Virus record (IMG/VR): IMGVR_UViG_3300028571_001709
Location: 1-27,837 of that record
DNA length: 27,837 nucleotides
From: a virus
Direction: 5' to 3' (one strand)
Below the pieces are notes generated by a model, which saw only the letters and a program-made list of their open reading frames with translations, was not told where the DNA came from and did no database searches. Shown piece after piece: positions 7,854 through 16,367 of the stretch (positions are counted from its first letter, which is position 1; each line of letters opens with the position of its first letter). The position numbers were made by a program, and so were the translations under genes.

Positions 7854-8594
7854 ATGAGAAAAAAACAAACACCAACTGCAACTCCATCAACAACGGCAAT
7901 AGAATACGGTCACAAAACTAAAAAAGAGGTTATTTGTTCAATCTTAAAAAGAAAAACAAAAGAGAAATTTTTATCACAAAGTCAAAAATTATATTACGAT
8001 AAATTAAATAATGGTGAAATTATAATTTGTTCAGGTCCTGCAGGTGTTGGTAAGAGTTACATCGCAATGAAAGCAGCTGTAGATTTATTATCTGACCCAA
8101 CAAACAACTACGAAAAAATTATCATTGTAAGACCCGCAGTCGAAGCTGAAGAAAAGTTAGGGTCACTTCCAGGTAACGTTGAAGAAAAACTTGACCCATA
8201 TATTTTCCCATCATACTATCTTTTGAATAAAATTATTGGTAAAGAAGTTCGTGAAAAATTAAAAGAAATTGAAGTTATTGAAGTTTTTGCTTTGGCGTAC
8301 ATGAGGGGTATGAACATTGATAATTCAATCTTAATCTTTGAAGAAGCTCAGAACTCAACACCAAACCAAATGAAATTGTTACTTACAAGAATTGGTTTTA
8401 ACAGTAAATTTTTTATTTCAGGTGATTTGGAACAGACCGATAGATATAAAGATAAAAAACAGTCAGGTTTGTGGGATGCAATCCACAGGTTCCAAGATAT
8501 GGATAGTATCTTAACACACGAATTCAGTGATACTGATGTTGTGAGAAATCCATTGATTACAAAAATATTAAAAAAATACGTAGACAAAGAATGA
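7854..8594 (+). CDS. phoH: PhoH-family ATPase
   Basis: A 246-aa P-loop NTPase. Walker A is GPAGVGKS (61-68), the RPAVEAEEKLGSLPG motif (93-107) is typical of PhoH, and Walker B is IFEEAQN (161-167), followed by the SGDLEQTDR sensor region. PhoH proteins are predicted RNA-acting ATPases and are common in phages, where their role is unsettled. Length is usual for phage PhoH. The last 4 bases overlap the next gene (ATGA). Confidence 0.93.
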   Translation: MRKKQTPTATPSTTAIEYGHKTKKEVICSILKRKTKEKFLSQSQKLYYDKLNNGEIIICSGPAGVGKSYIAMKAAVDLLSDPTNNYEKIIIVRPAVEAEEKLGSLPGNVEEKLDPYIFPSYYLLNKIIGKEVREKLKEIEVIEVFALAYMRGMNIDNSILIFEEAQNSTPNQMKLLLTRIGFNSKFFISGDLEQTDRYKDKKQSGLWDAIHRFQDMDSILTHEFSDTDVVRNPLITKILKKYVDKE

Positions 8595-9175
8595 GAATTG
8601 CGGTAGACATTAACGGTGTTTTAAGAGATACTCTCACCAAGATTCAACAGGTGTACGAGAGGTGGTATATTGATAACCAAATCAAGCAAGAAGATGAAAG
8701 TTTTGAATATGAAATAATCTCTCCATTAACTTCATTAGAAATTAGAGAACATCTAAAATTTAAAGATGATGACGAATTGTATGATTTTCTTTATGTTGAC
8801 CATACAATGGAAATTTTTGCACATTCACCATCAGCAGAAATGAGTACCTTTGTGGATTTTAATGAATTCTATTTAGAAAATAGAGACAATCACGATATTC
8901 TTTTAGTTTCTGACGAAATTGGAAAATCAAAACCAGCAACATTATTCTTCATTTCAAAGTTTGGATGTCAAGTAGAAAAAATCAAATTTTATAGTAAAGT
9001 AACTTTATCATCTCTTTGGGATGAACTTGATGTATTAATAACTGCGAACCCTGAATTGATTTTAAATCATCCTGAAGATAAAAAAGTGATAAAGTTTAAC
9101 ACAATTTACAATAGTAATATTGATTGTGAAACTTATATTAGTAATATTAAAGAATTAAAAGAACTTAAGTTTTAA
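8591..9175 (+). CDS. HAD/5'-nucleotidase-like protein with altered motif I
   Basis: A 194-aa protein. The N-terminus reads AVDINGVLRDT, the place of HAD motif I (DxDG), but the second Asp is Asn (Asp6, Asn8). That residue acts as general acid in normal HAD phosphatases, so hydrolysis may be impaired or the protein may have a binding role. Later parts fit the fold: LLVSDEIGKSKPATLFFISK (motif II/III-like, with Lys) and DELDVLITANPELI (motif IV-like Asp). It overlaps phoH by 4 bases. It is the third HAD-type gene within 6 kb. Confidence 0.65.
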   Translation: MRIAVDINGVLRDTLTKIQQVYERWYIDNQIKQEDESFEYEIISPLTSLEIREHLKFKDDDELYDFLYVDHTMEIFAHSPSAEMSTFVDFNEFYLENRDNHDILLVSDEIGKSKPATLFFISKFGCQVEKIKFYSKVTLSSLWDELDVLITANPELILNHPEDKKVIKFNTIYNSNIDCETYISNIKELKELKF

Positions 9176-9179
9176 ACAT

Positions 9180-9461
9180 ATGCAAACAATTTTTGGTGAA
9201 ACTTACTACATAGATTTTGATAGAATTGAAACTTTTATTGATACTAACATTGTAGATGAAGCAATATCTAGTGGTGAAACACCTGAACAACGTATTAATA
9301 TTGTGAGATATGAATTAATTAAATTAATGCTAGATGTTCTTCTAACTGAACATGACGAAATTGATGAAAAAATGGGTATGAAAGGTTCAAACGGTCCATC
9401 AATTCCCTTTAAGTTAGCATTTAATTCTCTCTTAAATAAAAAAATATTAAACCATTATTAA
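9180..9461 (+). CDS. hypothetical protein (93 aa)
   Basis: An acidic protein, mostly helical by composition, starting FGETYYIDFDRIETFID and containing RYELIKLMLDVLLTEHDEIDEKMG. The pattern recalls short unknown proteins found in other T4-like phages of marine and Bacteroidota hosts, but no function is known to me. It sits between the degenerate HAD gene and a glycosyltransferase with gaps of 4 bases and 1 base, so it belongs to the same transcription unit. Confidence 0.75.
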   Translation: MQTIFGETYYIDFDRIETFIDTNIVDEAISSGETPEQRINIVRYELIKLMLDVLLTEHDEIDEKMGMKGSNGPSIPFKLAFNSLLNKKILNHY

Positions 9462-9462
9462 A

Positions 9463-10518
9463 ATGAACTCAGAACAAATAGACAAAATCAAAGAATCTAT
9501 TAAAAACCTAAGAGATAAAAACTCAAGGATTTACTTTTTTGTACACGATACAAAAGGAAACGCAAAAGCGTCAATTAAATTTATTTATGATTGTGCAATC
9601 ACTCTAAAAAAAGAAGGATACAATACATTTATTCTACACGAGAAAAAAGATTATGCGGGTGTCGCATCTTGGTTAGGTGAAGAATACATGAATGAAGTTC
9701 CACACCAAGTAATTGAAGGTGAGAACATTCAAGTATCACCTGAAGATTTCTTAGTGGTTCCTGAAGTATTTGGATTCATGATGGAACAAGTTAAAAACTT
9801 ACCTTGTGGTAAAATTGTTTTAGCACAATCTTACTCAGCAATGTTAGAAACTTTACAACCGGGTCAAACATGGAATCAGTTTGGATTTTTAAAATGTATT
9901 ACAACTTCAAACAAACAAAAAGAATACATTGAGGGTATTATGAGAAATCAGTCATTTGATATCATTGAACCTTACATTTCAGATACATTCAGAAAATCTG
10001 ATAAACCACCAATGCCAATTATTGGTATTCACACAAGAGAACATCTTGATACTATTAATTTAATTAAAACCTTTTATTTGAGATTTCCTCAGTTCAGATG
10101 GTTTACATTCCGTGACTTGAGAGGATTGAGTCATGACGAATTTGCTCAAGCAATTTCTGAATGTTTCTTAACCGTGTGGGTTGACAGACAAAGTGGATAT
10201 GGTACTTTCCCACTTGAATCTATGAAGTCAGGAGTTCCCGTTATTGGAATTGTTCCTGATTTGGTACCAAGTTGGATGAATGAAAATAATGGTATTTGGA
10301 TTAAAGACCAAATTTTACTTCCTGAGTTGATTGCTGACTGGTCTCAGAATTGGTTAGAAGATAATATTTCTCAGGAAATTATTGCTAAAATGGATGAAAC
10401 AGTTGAAAAACTACCAACAAAAGAATCTTTTGAAAAACAAATAGTGGATACCTTCTCAGCATACATAAATAACAGAGCTTCTTCAATGGAAGAACAAATT
10501 TCAAAATTTATAGAATAA
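9463..10518 (+). CDS. GT-B glycosyltransferase-like protein
   Basis: A 351-aa protein with a GT-B style C-terminal half: PIIGIHTREH (about 183-192), WFTFRDLRGLSHDEFAQAIS, and GYGTFPLESMKSGVPVIG (about 246-263), which matches the E-x-M-x-x-G-x-P-V-I/V donor-binding region of GT4-type enzymes. The N-terminal half (RIYFFVHDTKGNAKASIKFIYDCAI-type start) fits the acceptor domain. Donor and acceptor are unknown. It is paired with the GT2 gene that follows after a single base, so they probably act on the same glycan. Confidence 0.75.
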   Translation: MNSEQIDKIKESIKNLRDKNSRIYFFVHDTKGNAKASIKFIYDCAITLKKEGYNTFILHEKKDYAGVASWLGEEYMNEVPHQVIEGENIQVSPEDFLVVPEVFGFMMEQVKNLPCGKIVLAQSYSAMLETLQPGQTWNQFGFLKCITTSNKQKEYIEGIMRNQSFDIIEPYISDTFRKSDKPPMPIIGIHTREHLDTINLIKTFYLRFPQFRWFTFRDLRGLSHDEFAQAISECFLTVWVDRQSGYGTFPLESMKSGVPVIGIVPDLVPSWMNENNGIWIKDQILLPELIADWSQNWLEDNISQEIIAKMDETVEKLPTKESFEKQIVDTFSAYINNRASSMEEQISKFIE

Positions 10519-10519
10519 C

Positions 10520-11326
10520 ATGAAAGAAACATTAGACGTAACCGTAATTTTACCAATCAAATCATCTTTACCAAGAGATTTTGATGAATATTTTGATAGA
10601 GCAATTCAGTCTCTAAAAAATCAAAAAACAGGGTATAAAGAATTAATCATTGTCTCATCACAAGAAGAAAAACTTCAAAATTATTTGAAACAATATGACT
10701 TCCAAGATGTTCCTCACAGAATTTTAACTTGGGAGGGTGAGGCAAGTTATGCAAATCAAATCAATTATGGTATTGAAAATGCAAACTCTGAATGGGTAAC
10801 ACTGTTTGAGTTTGATGATGAATACGCGGCAATTTGGTTTGATAATGTTAAAAAATACTCTTCATATTACCCTAACGTTCAAGCATTCATGCCTGTTGTA
10901 GTTGATGTAGATGAGAAAGGTGTTTTTGCAGGATTTACCAACGAAGCGGTATTCGCAGCAAACTTTGCAATGGAGTTGGGATATTTGACAAACGATATTC
11001 TTCAAGACTATCAGAATTTCCAATCAGCTGGTATGGTATTTAAAAAATCCGTATATGATGACTTTGGTGGGTTTAAATCAAGTATCAAATTAACCTTTGT
11101 TTATGAGTTTTTACTTAGATTAACTTATAACTCTGTCGTGATGATGACTATCCCAAAATTTGGATATAAACACACAAATATGAGAGAAGGTTCAATTTTT
11201 TGGAACTACAAAAATGGTGGTGACAGAATGATTGACGATGAAGTTAAGTTTTGGGTACAAACCGCAAAAAAAGAATATTTCTTCAAAGAGGATAGAACCA
11301 TAAAATACGAATCATCAAGTAATTGA
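10520..11326 (+). CDS. GT-A family 2-like glycosyltransferase
   Basis: A 268-aa protein with the GT2 layout: VTVILPIKSSLP at the N-terminus (nucleotide-binding strand), KELIIVSSQEEK, ANQINYGIENANSEWVTLF, and the metal-binding FEFDDEY at about 92-98 in the DxD position. The rest (FQSAGMVFKKSVYDDFGGF) fits the acceptor side. It would add a sugar from a nucleotide donor. The gene starts one base after the GT-B gene stop, and its own stop TGA overlaps the ATG of the sigma-factor gene (TGATG), coupling glycan genes and late-transcription control in one operon. Confidence 0.8.
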   Translation: MKETLDVTVILPIKSSLPRDFDEYFDRAIQSLKNQKTGYKELIIVSSQEEKLQNYLKQYDFQDVPHRILTWEGEASYANQINYGIENANSEWVTLFEFDDEYAAIWFDNVKKYSSYYPNVQAFMPVVVDVDEKGVFAGFTNEAVFAANFAMELGYLTNDILQDYQNFQSAGMVFKKSVYDDFGGFKSSIKLTFVYEFLLRLTYNSVVMMTIPKFGYKHTNMREGSIFWNYKNGGDRMIDDEVKFWVQTAKKEYFFKEDRTIKYESSSN

Positions 11327-12072
11327 TGTTAGAATCTCTCACAGCAACTACTGAAGAGTCATTATCTAAAAAAAGGGGAAGAAAAGCTGTTCAAGTTAAT
11401 TATTTTGATGTCAGAGAAGAAGAGGCTGTAAGAGCGTTTTTATTGGCAGAGTCTTTTGAAGAAAAGAACAAAATATACAACGAATATCTTAGAGGTCCAT
11501 TAGATAAAATGATTTCTTCAATTATCCGAAGATACAAACTGTATCGTAAGGATATGGATTTCCGTGAAATTCACACGGATACCCATTCTTTTTTAATGAC
11601 AAAAGTAGATAAATTTAAACCTGCAAAAGAAAAAAAGGCTTATTCTTATTTTGGTACAATTTGTAAAAATTATTTAATGGGTCAAATCATTAAAGACCAA
11701 AAAGAAACAAATAGAAAAGTTTCATATGAAGATATTTCATCTTCATTAGAGGAAAGACCTGATATGATGTACACCATTGATAACGATGTTGTAGAATCGG
11801 ACTTTGTAATATCAAAATATTTGGATGAACTTCGTGAATACGTCCGATTGGAAAGTTTATCGGATAGTGAGAAAAAACTTGGTTTTGCCTTAATAGATTT
11901 ATTTGAAAATTACGAAACTATATTTTCAGGAACTGACAACAACAAATTTAATAAAAATATTATTTTACTTTCATTAAGAGAGATGACTAATTTATCCACC
12001 AAAGAAATTAGAAACGCAATGAAAAAATTTAAAAAATTATATGTTGTTGTTCAAACCAAAGTTAATATTTAA
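11326..12072 (+). CDS. T4 gp55-like late RNA polymerase sigma factor
   Basis: A 248-aa protein with a sigma region 2-like core: NEYLRGPLDKMISSIIRRYK (about 57-76), then SFLMTKVDKFKPAKEKKAYSYFGTICKNYLMGQIIKD, where the Tyr-Ser-Tyr-Phe and Asn-Tyr-Leu pattern matches gp55-type and other phage sigma factors. The C-terminal LSLREMTNLSTKEIRNAMKKF could be a region 4-like helix-turn-helix, which T4 gp55 lacks. It would direct host RNA polymerase to late promoters. The start is ATG 11326, overlapping the upstream TGA. It is the last gene before the structural block, in front of a candidate late promoter. Confidence 0.8.
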   Translation: MLESLTATTEESLSKKRGRKAVQVNYFDVREEEAVRAFLLAESFEEKNKIYNEYLRGPLDKMISSIIRRYKLYRKDMDFREIHTDTHSFLMTKVDKFKPAKEKKAYSYFGTICKNYLMGQIIKDQKETNRKVSYEDISSSLEERPDMMYTIDNDVVESDFVISKYLDELREYVRLESLSDSEKKLGFALIDLFENYETIFSGTDNNKFNKNIILLSLREMTNLSTKEIRNAMKKFKKLYVVVQTKVNI

Positions 12073-12088
12073 CATTTTACAATTTTTC

Positions 12089-12111
12089 AAATACTTTTTA
12101 TAAAAGTATTT
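12089..12111. promoter_or_regulatory. 10-bp inverted repeat overlapping a late-promoter motif
   Basis: AAATACTTTT at 12089-12098 and AAAAGTATTT at 12102-12111 are perfect inverted repeats around a 3-base loop. The right arm runs into the TATTTATA motif at 12107-12114. It may be a weak AT-only hairpin ending the sigma-gene transcript, or an operator. No poly-T tract follows, so a strong terminator is unlikely. Confidence 0.5.
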
Positions 12112-12114
12112 ATA
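12107..12114 (+). promoter_or_regulatory. candidate late promoter motif TATTTATA
   Basis: TATTTATA lies 4 bases before the ATG of the first gene of the structural block. Similar TATTTAT motifs lie upstream of several other late genes here. The reverse complement is TATAAATA, the T4 late consensus, so orientation is ambiguous. The very short distance to the ATG would imply an almost leaderless mRNA or a start further on. Confidence 0.45.
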
Positions 12115-12117
12115 CGT

Positions 12118-12489
12118 ATGCCAAGACCACAAAAAAAAGAAATTACATTTACGAAAGATTCTATTCTTTCTTTGATGCAAGAAATCTACAATGAACTTGT
12201 AGAGCAAAGAAACACCGCGATTAGAATTCAAAACAAAATGATTTCTATGATGAAAGAACCTGAGGATATGAAAGAAATTGGGCCTGTTTTAGAAAAACAA
12301 CAAAAGATAGTAAATGACTGTGTTGAAAAAAAATTAACACTTTCAAAATTACAATCATCAATTTGGGAAAAATCAAACGTCCAACAAGAATCTTTTTCAT
12401 TATCTGACTTTGATGACGATACTTTTGCAAAATTAGTAGATAAGGATTCTGACGTGGAATCTGACACTCAAAATTATAGAATGAAGTAA
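12118..12489 (+). CDS. hypothetical coiled-coil protein (123 aa)
   Basis: Starts MPRPQKKEITFTKD and continues with long heptad-like helices (SLMQEIYNELVEQRNTAIRI, LEKQQKIVNDCVEKKLTLSK), then an acidic, Asp/Ser-rich tail. It resembles small structural or chaperone proteins but I do not recognise it. Its stop overlaps the start of the next, large virion gene (TAATG), so it may be an assembly partner of that protein. Confidence 0.7.
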   Translation: MPRPQKKEITFTKDSILSLMQEIYNELVEQRNTAIRIQNKMISMMKEPEDMKEIGPVLEKQQKIVNDCVEKKLTLSKLQSSIWEKSNVQQESFSLSDFDDDTFAKLVDKDSDVESDTQNYRMK

Positions 12490-14636
12490 TGCCAACATTA
12501 AATTCAAACCCTACCGATTTATCTGCGGGATATAAAAATATATCTTCACAGATTTCTGCATTTCAGGCGTATACTGCGGTGTCTACAGCATCAAAAGATG
12601 TTGATTCAACCCAAGGTAATTCAGATGCTCAAAGTGCAGGTAATATCGCCACGGGTCTGAATCAAATAGCTAAGGAACAAAAAAGGTTTCAAAGAAACGT
12701 TCCGACATCATACAATGAACTAGTTAAATTAATAGGTAAATCAAGTGGTAACGGAAGTGCAACAACACAAGAACTAAGAAAAATTTTGTTACAAACGGCT
12801 CTTAAAATGGAACCGTATGTTAACCAAATCGTAAAAGAACAAGCATTAAAACTATTAGGTTGTTCACAACAACAAACATATCAAGGTATTAATCAATTCC
12901 AAATTAATCAAATACCCTCACTAGGAACATTGCCAGCTCAAGAAGGTATCTACGTTAAATTAGAAGATATTGATTTTAATAAAACACTAAAAATAAAACC
13001 AACGTCTATTATTGGGAAAGCATCTTATGATGCAACACAGTTAAAACCTTTAACAGTTTACAAAAACTATAAAGGTCCAAAACCATTTCCAATGAACTAT
13101 GAATTATGGTCCCGAACACAATTACCAACGCAAACATTCAGAGATGAATTTGAAGTGTTTTATAATGGTGGTGGTTCAAAACAAAGGATATTTGATATAT
13201 CCTATGTTAAACAAGATAGTTTAGGTAATTCTGGAGATTTTTTCAGGGTGTTTTTAATTAACAGAGAAGACGCTCCAACAGGTTCAACCACAAATAAATT
13301 AGCGTTTTCCGCTCAAACGGTTTCAAAATCTCTTAGTGATTATTATCAATCTATCAAAATTTTTGAAGCTAAAAGTTTTGCGGGTACTTTGTTAAATTTA
13401 CTTGTTGGAACTTTAAGTTCAGGTTTATCAATAACTCAAATTGAAAAACAAACAAAATTATCATTAATCATCAATAGAATATTTGGTAGATGTGAATCAG
13501 GTGAAAGTGAAATTGATGTTAGCGGTGTAGCAAAGGTTTCTGAAGTTGACGTTGATGACAACGAATTTTTTGACTTTGACCAAATTGATTTAAAAAATAT
13601 TGATACAATCACAAATAACATCAAACAAAATGTGGTTGAATTTGAAGAATGTGGAAACGTTAAATTTCCCGTTGACAATAATTCAATTTTAACTCAATTA
13701 GGTAACTTAGATGAAGTTATTGAAGATTTATCCATTGAAGAACAAGTTCAAGAAATTGAAAATATCTTGGATTCTATTCCTAACACAATAAATCAAACAA
13801 CTCAAAGTATTAATTTTACAAATCCATTTAATCAAAATGTTTTGCAAAAAATACCTGAAGCATTGGCATATACGGTATTAAACCCTAAAGTTCTTTTACC
13901 AATTTTCACATTTAAACAATTGTTAGAAAACCAAGTATTGGGTTTTGCAAACCAAATAATTACCAGTGGTGGTACGGTAATCAACGTTGTTAATGGATTA
14001 GTTCAATCGGCCAATACAATTAACCAATTGTCAAATCCAATTATTAATGATGGTGTTGAATTTGCAAGAAAACTCAGACAGTTTATATTTGGTGTTGTAG
14101 GCGCAATTGCAGAAAAATTCTTAGAGGTTTTATTTAATATTCTAAAAAAGAATTTACTCAATCTAATACGAGTAATTCTTGGTGATATTGCAAAAACCAC
14201 AAAAGACATACGAATCAGAAAAATTCAAGCATTATTAGATGCTGGTGAATTCTTGGTAACGGCATTTGTAACCGCTAAGAATTATAGAGAATGTAAAAAC
14301 CTAATAGGACAGATTCAAAAAATCTTAAAATTAATTTCAAGACAGATACCAAATACCAATCCAATATCTAAATCGTTAATTGGATTGGCAAATTATTTAC
14401 CCGGTGTATCCCCTGAACGAGCAACAATAAATGCTATTGAGATTGCACAAAAATTCGGATTGCCAACAGGCGCCCTTGCTGACGGCCAACCAAATAAAAT
14501 GATTTTCTACCAATTAGCAACTCAAAGAGGTCTCAAGTTTGAAGAAGCATCAAATGGTGTTGTTGATATTGGGGTAGACCCTATACAAACTGCCGCCGCT
14601 GGAGGTATACCTATATTAGTTGGAAAAAATAGATGA
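12489..14636 (+). CDS. large virion structural protein, probably baseplate or tail
   Basis: A 715-aa protein. The N-terminus is Ser/Gln/Asn-rich; residues 85-340 look like a mixed globular domain (LWSRTQLPTQTFRDEFEVFY); the middle is acidic; the C-terminal third has long hydrophobic or amphipathic helices (FIFGVVGAIAEKFLEVLFNILKK) and ends in a Gly/Ala-rich tail. I cannot match it to a specific T4 gene product. The virion call rests on size, the downstream gp5-like baseplate gene and position after the late sigma gene. The stop (TGA 14634-14636) is 1 base before the next start. Confidence 0.65.
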   Translation: MPTLNSNPTDLSAGYKNISSQISAFQAYTAVSTASKDVDSTQGNSDAQSAGNIATGLNQIAKEQKRFQRNVPTSYNELVKLIGKSSGNGSATTQELRKILLQTALKMEPYVNQIVKEQALKLLGCSQQQTYQGINQFQINQIPSLGTLPAQEGIYVKLEDIDFNKTLKIKPTSIIGKASYDATQLKPLTVYKNYKGPKPFPMNYELWSRTQLPTQTFRDEFEVFYNGGGSKQRIFDISYVKQDSLGNSGDFFRVFLINREDAPTGSTTNKLAFSAQTVSKSLSDYYQSIKIFEAKSFAGTLLNLLVGTLSSGLSITQIEKQTKLSLIINRIFGRCESGESEIDVSGVAKVSEVDVDDNEFFDFDQIDLKNIDTITNNIKQNVVEFEECGNVKFPVDNNSILTQLGNLDEVIEDLSIEEQVQEIENILDSIPNTINQTTQSINFTNPFNQNVLQKIPEALAYTVLNPKVLLPIFTFKQLLENQVLGFANQIITSGGTVINVVNGLVQSANTINQLSNPIINDGVEFARKLRQFIFGVVGAIAEKFLEVLFNILKKNLLNLIRVILGDIAKTTKDIRIRKIQALLDAGEFLVTAFVTAKNYRECKNLIGQIQKILKLISRQIPNTNPISKSLIGLANYLPGVSPERATINAIEIAQKFGLPTGALADGQPNKMIFYQLATQRGLKFEEASNGVVDIGVDPIQTAAAGGIPILVGKNR

Positions 14637-14637
14637 T

Positions 14638-14847
14638 ATGACACAAGAAGAATTTAAAGTAATTAGTGAAATCGTAAAAGAAAGTAAAAACATACCCAAC
14701 GCCAAATTAGAAGAAACAATGGATAAATTGACTTCTGAATTTGAGACAAGTAAAAACGCAATCATCGGAATGAGTTTTTATTTGGATAAATTGGAAGAAC
14801 TTTATAATACTCTTTTAAAAGAATATAAGGAAAGAACTAATGGCTAG
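14638..14847 (+). CDS. small coiled-coil protein (69 aa)
   Basis: From ATG 14638 the product is almost entirely charged helix (EEFKVISEIVKESKN, KLEETMDKLTSEFETSKNA, FYLDKLEELYNTLLKEYKE), a likely coiled coil. A TTG at 14620 in the same frame would add six residues but overlaps the upstream gene; the ATG just after that stop is preferred. It overlaps the next gene by 8 bases. It could be a baseplate assembly chaperone or bushing, by position only. Confidence 0.65.
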   Translation: MTQEEFKVISEIVKESKNIPNAKLEETMDKLTSEFETSKNAIIGMSFYLDKLEELYNTLLKEYKERTNG

Positions 14848-16345
14848 GAATTGGTATTACGCTAAAGTTATAGATAGTAATGACCCACTTAACTTAGGTA
14901 GGGTTAGAGCAGATATTTTAACCGATGATAAAAGCGCAATTCAAAAGTCAGACACGTTTGACCCTGTAAAAGATATTTGGACTGAAAATGACCCATTTAC
15001 CTTTAATTCATTATTGCCAATATACCTATTTACCGTCCCACTAAAGGACGAATTAATTCAGATATATTATCACGACAACGAAACGGCACAATTCCTTAAC
15101 GCGTATTACATCCAAGGACCAATTAACCGAATACAAAATATTGGTTTTGAAAACTTTAATCAATCGGGAAAATATACCGATATTAAAGGTATCCAAGTAT
15201 TAGGGGCAAAAGACTTAAGAAACACCGACGGAACATATAAAGATATTGACCCTGATGGTGTATTCCCAAACCCTGGTGATGTCGCCCAATTAGGTCGTGG
15301 CTCAACAGACGTTATTCATACCAATGATACTGTGTTAATGAGGGCGGGTAAATACAAAGGAAAACTTACAGGTAATGCCAATCCTGTTGGTAACCCAAAC
15401 AGAGCCTTTTTACAGTTATCAAAATTTGGTATCAAAACAACAATTGGTAAACCTCAAGTCTTTGTTGATACAAAGGTAAAAAATCTTCAAATAAAGTATT
15501 TGGTTGAGTGGGATATAACAAATCCTGAAAACCAATTAACAACTTCCCCTGTATTCAGTGGTGCAATTAGACTTTATAGATTGAGACCAGATGAGAACAC
15601 ACAATCCAAAAATGTAAAAGTTAGTTCAAATCTTGAGCAGTACAAGTTTATTATAAATCAACAAGATTTTAATAATGTTACACTCAATGATGTTACCAAA
15701 TTAATCAACAATTACATTAAAGTGTGTAACTCAAAAACAAAACTGCCATCAGGTGAAGTTTTATTTAGTGTGATTGAAGACAGGTACCCAATCTATTTTA
15801 GACCAACAAATAGGATTTACGATTACATGTTAAATTCTGTAGATGTAAAAACTAAAGAAAACTTAAATACCGTATTTAAAGACGTTAAATTGAACCCAAA
15901 TGATAAACAGGGTGGTTATGGGTTAATATACGCGTTAGACAAGACCGGTGAACCTATAAACGTTAGTTTAAAGGGTATTACCCCCACGGATAACATAGAA
16001 CTCCCTGAAACTCACGCAGCTTTGGGTGGTCAATATGTTTATCTGTTATCACAATACGCTCAAATACCCGGTAAAGATAAGATTAACTTCTTAAACAACC
16101 TATACGGTATTGATGAACCACAGTTTAACACACAAATTCAACCCAATACCTCAAGTATGGTAAGGGGTGAGCAACTTTTAGAACTACTAAACGTAATTGT
16201 TAGATTCTTAATTACCCACGAACACGGATATCCAGGTGAACCACCAGTTACTATAACTCAAGATGGTTCTTCGGTGTCAAATGTGTTAAAAGAACTTAAT
16301 GACGCTTACGAAAATGTTCTCAATCAATATATTCGATTGAATTGA
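14840..16345 (+). CDS. baseplate protein with gp5/VgrG-like OB-fold N-terminus
   Basis: A 501-aa protein whose first 30 residues (WYYAKVIDSNDPLNLGRVRADI) match the OB-fold start typical of T4 gp5, VgrG and other baseplate hub or spike proteins (V.D..DP..LGRV.V). The central part is beta-rich, with LPIYLFTVPLKDELIQIYYHD fitting the OB-fold end. The C-terminal third contains HGYPGEPPVTI and ends in a helix (VSNVLKELNDAYENVLNQYIRLN). No lysozyme domain is seen. It probably sits at the centre of the baseplate, where the puncturing device is anchored. A late-promoter motif for the next gene starts directly after its stop. Confidence 0.7.
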   Translation: MARNWYYAKVIDSNDPLNLGRVRADILTDDKSAIQKSDTFDPVKDIWTENDPFTFNSLLPIYLFTVPLKDELIQIYYHDNETAQFLNAYYIQGPINRIQNIGFENFNQSGKYTDIKGIQVLGAKDLRNTDGTYKDIDPDGVFPNPGDVAQLGRGSTDVIHTNDTVLMRAGKYKGKLTGNANPVGNPNRAFLQLSKFGIKTTIGKPQVFVDTKVKNLQIKYLVEWDITNPENQLTTSPVFSGAIRLYRLRPDENTQSKNVKVSSNLEQYKFIINQQDFNNVTLNDVTKLINNYIKVCNSKTKLPSGEVLFSVIEDRYPIYFRPTNRIYDYMLNSVDVKTKENLNTVFKDVKLNPNDKQGGYGLIYALDKTGEPINVSLKGITPTDNIELPETHAALGGQYVYLLSQYAQIPGKDKINFLNNLYGIDEPQFNTQIQPNTSSMVRGEQLLELLNVIVRFLITHEHGYPGEPPVTITQDGSSVSNVLKELNDAYENVLNQYIRLN

Positions 16346-16353
16346 TATTTATT
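16346..16353 (+). promoter_or_regulatory. candidate late promoter motif TATTTATT
   Basis: TATTTATT lies 14 bases upstream of ATG 16368, a reasonable distance for a short leader. It matches the motif in front of the minus-strand head genes. It begins directly after the stop of the baseplate gene. Confidence 0.55.
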
Positions 16354-16367
16354 ACTAAAAGAAGTAA

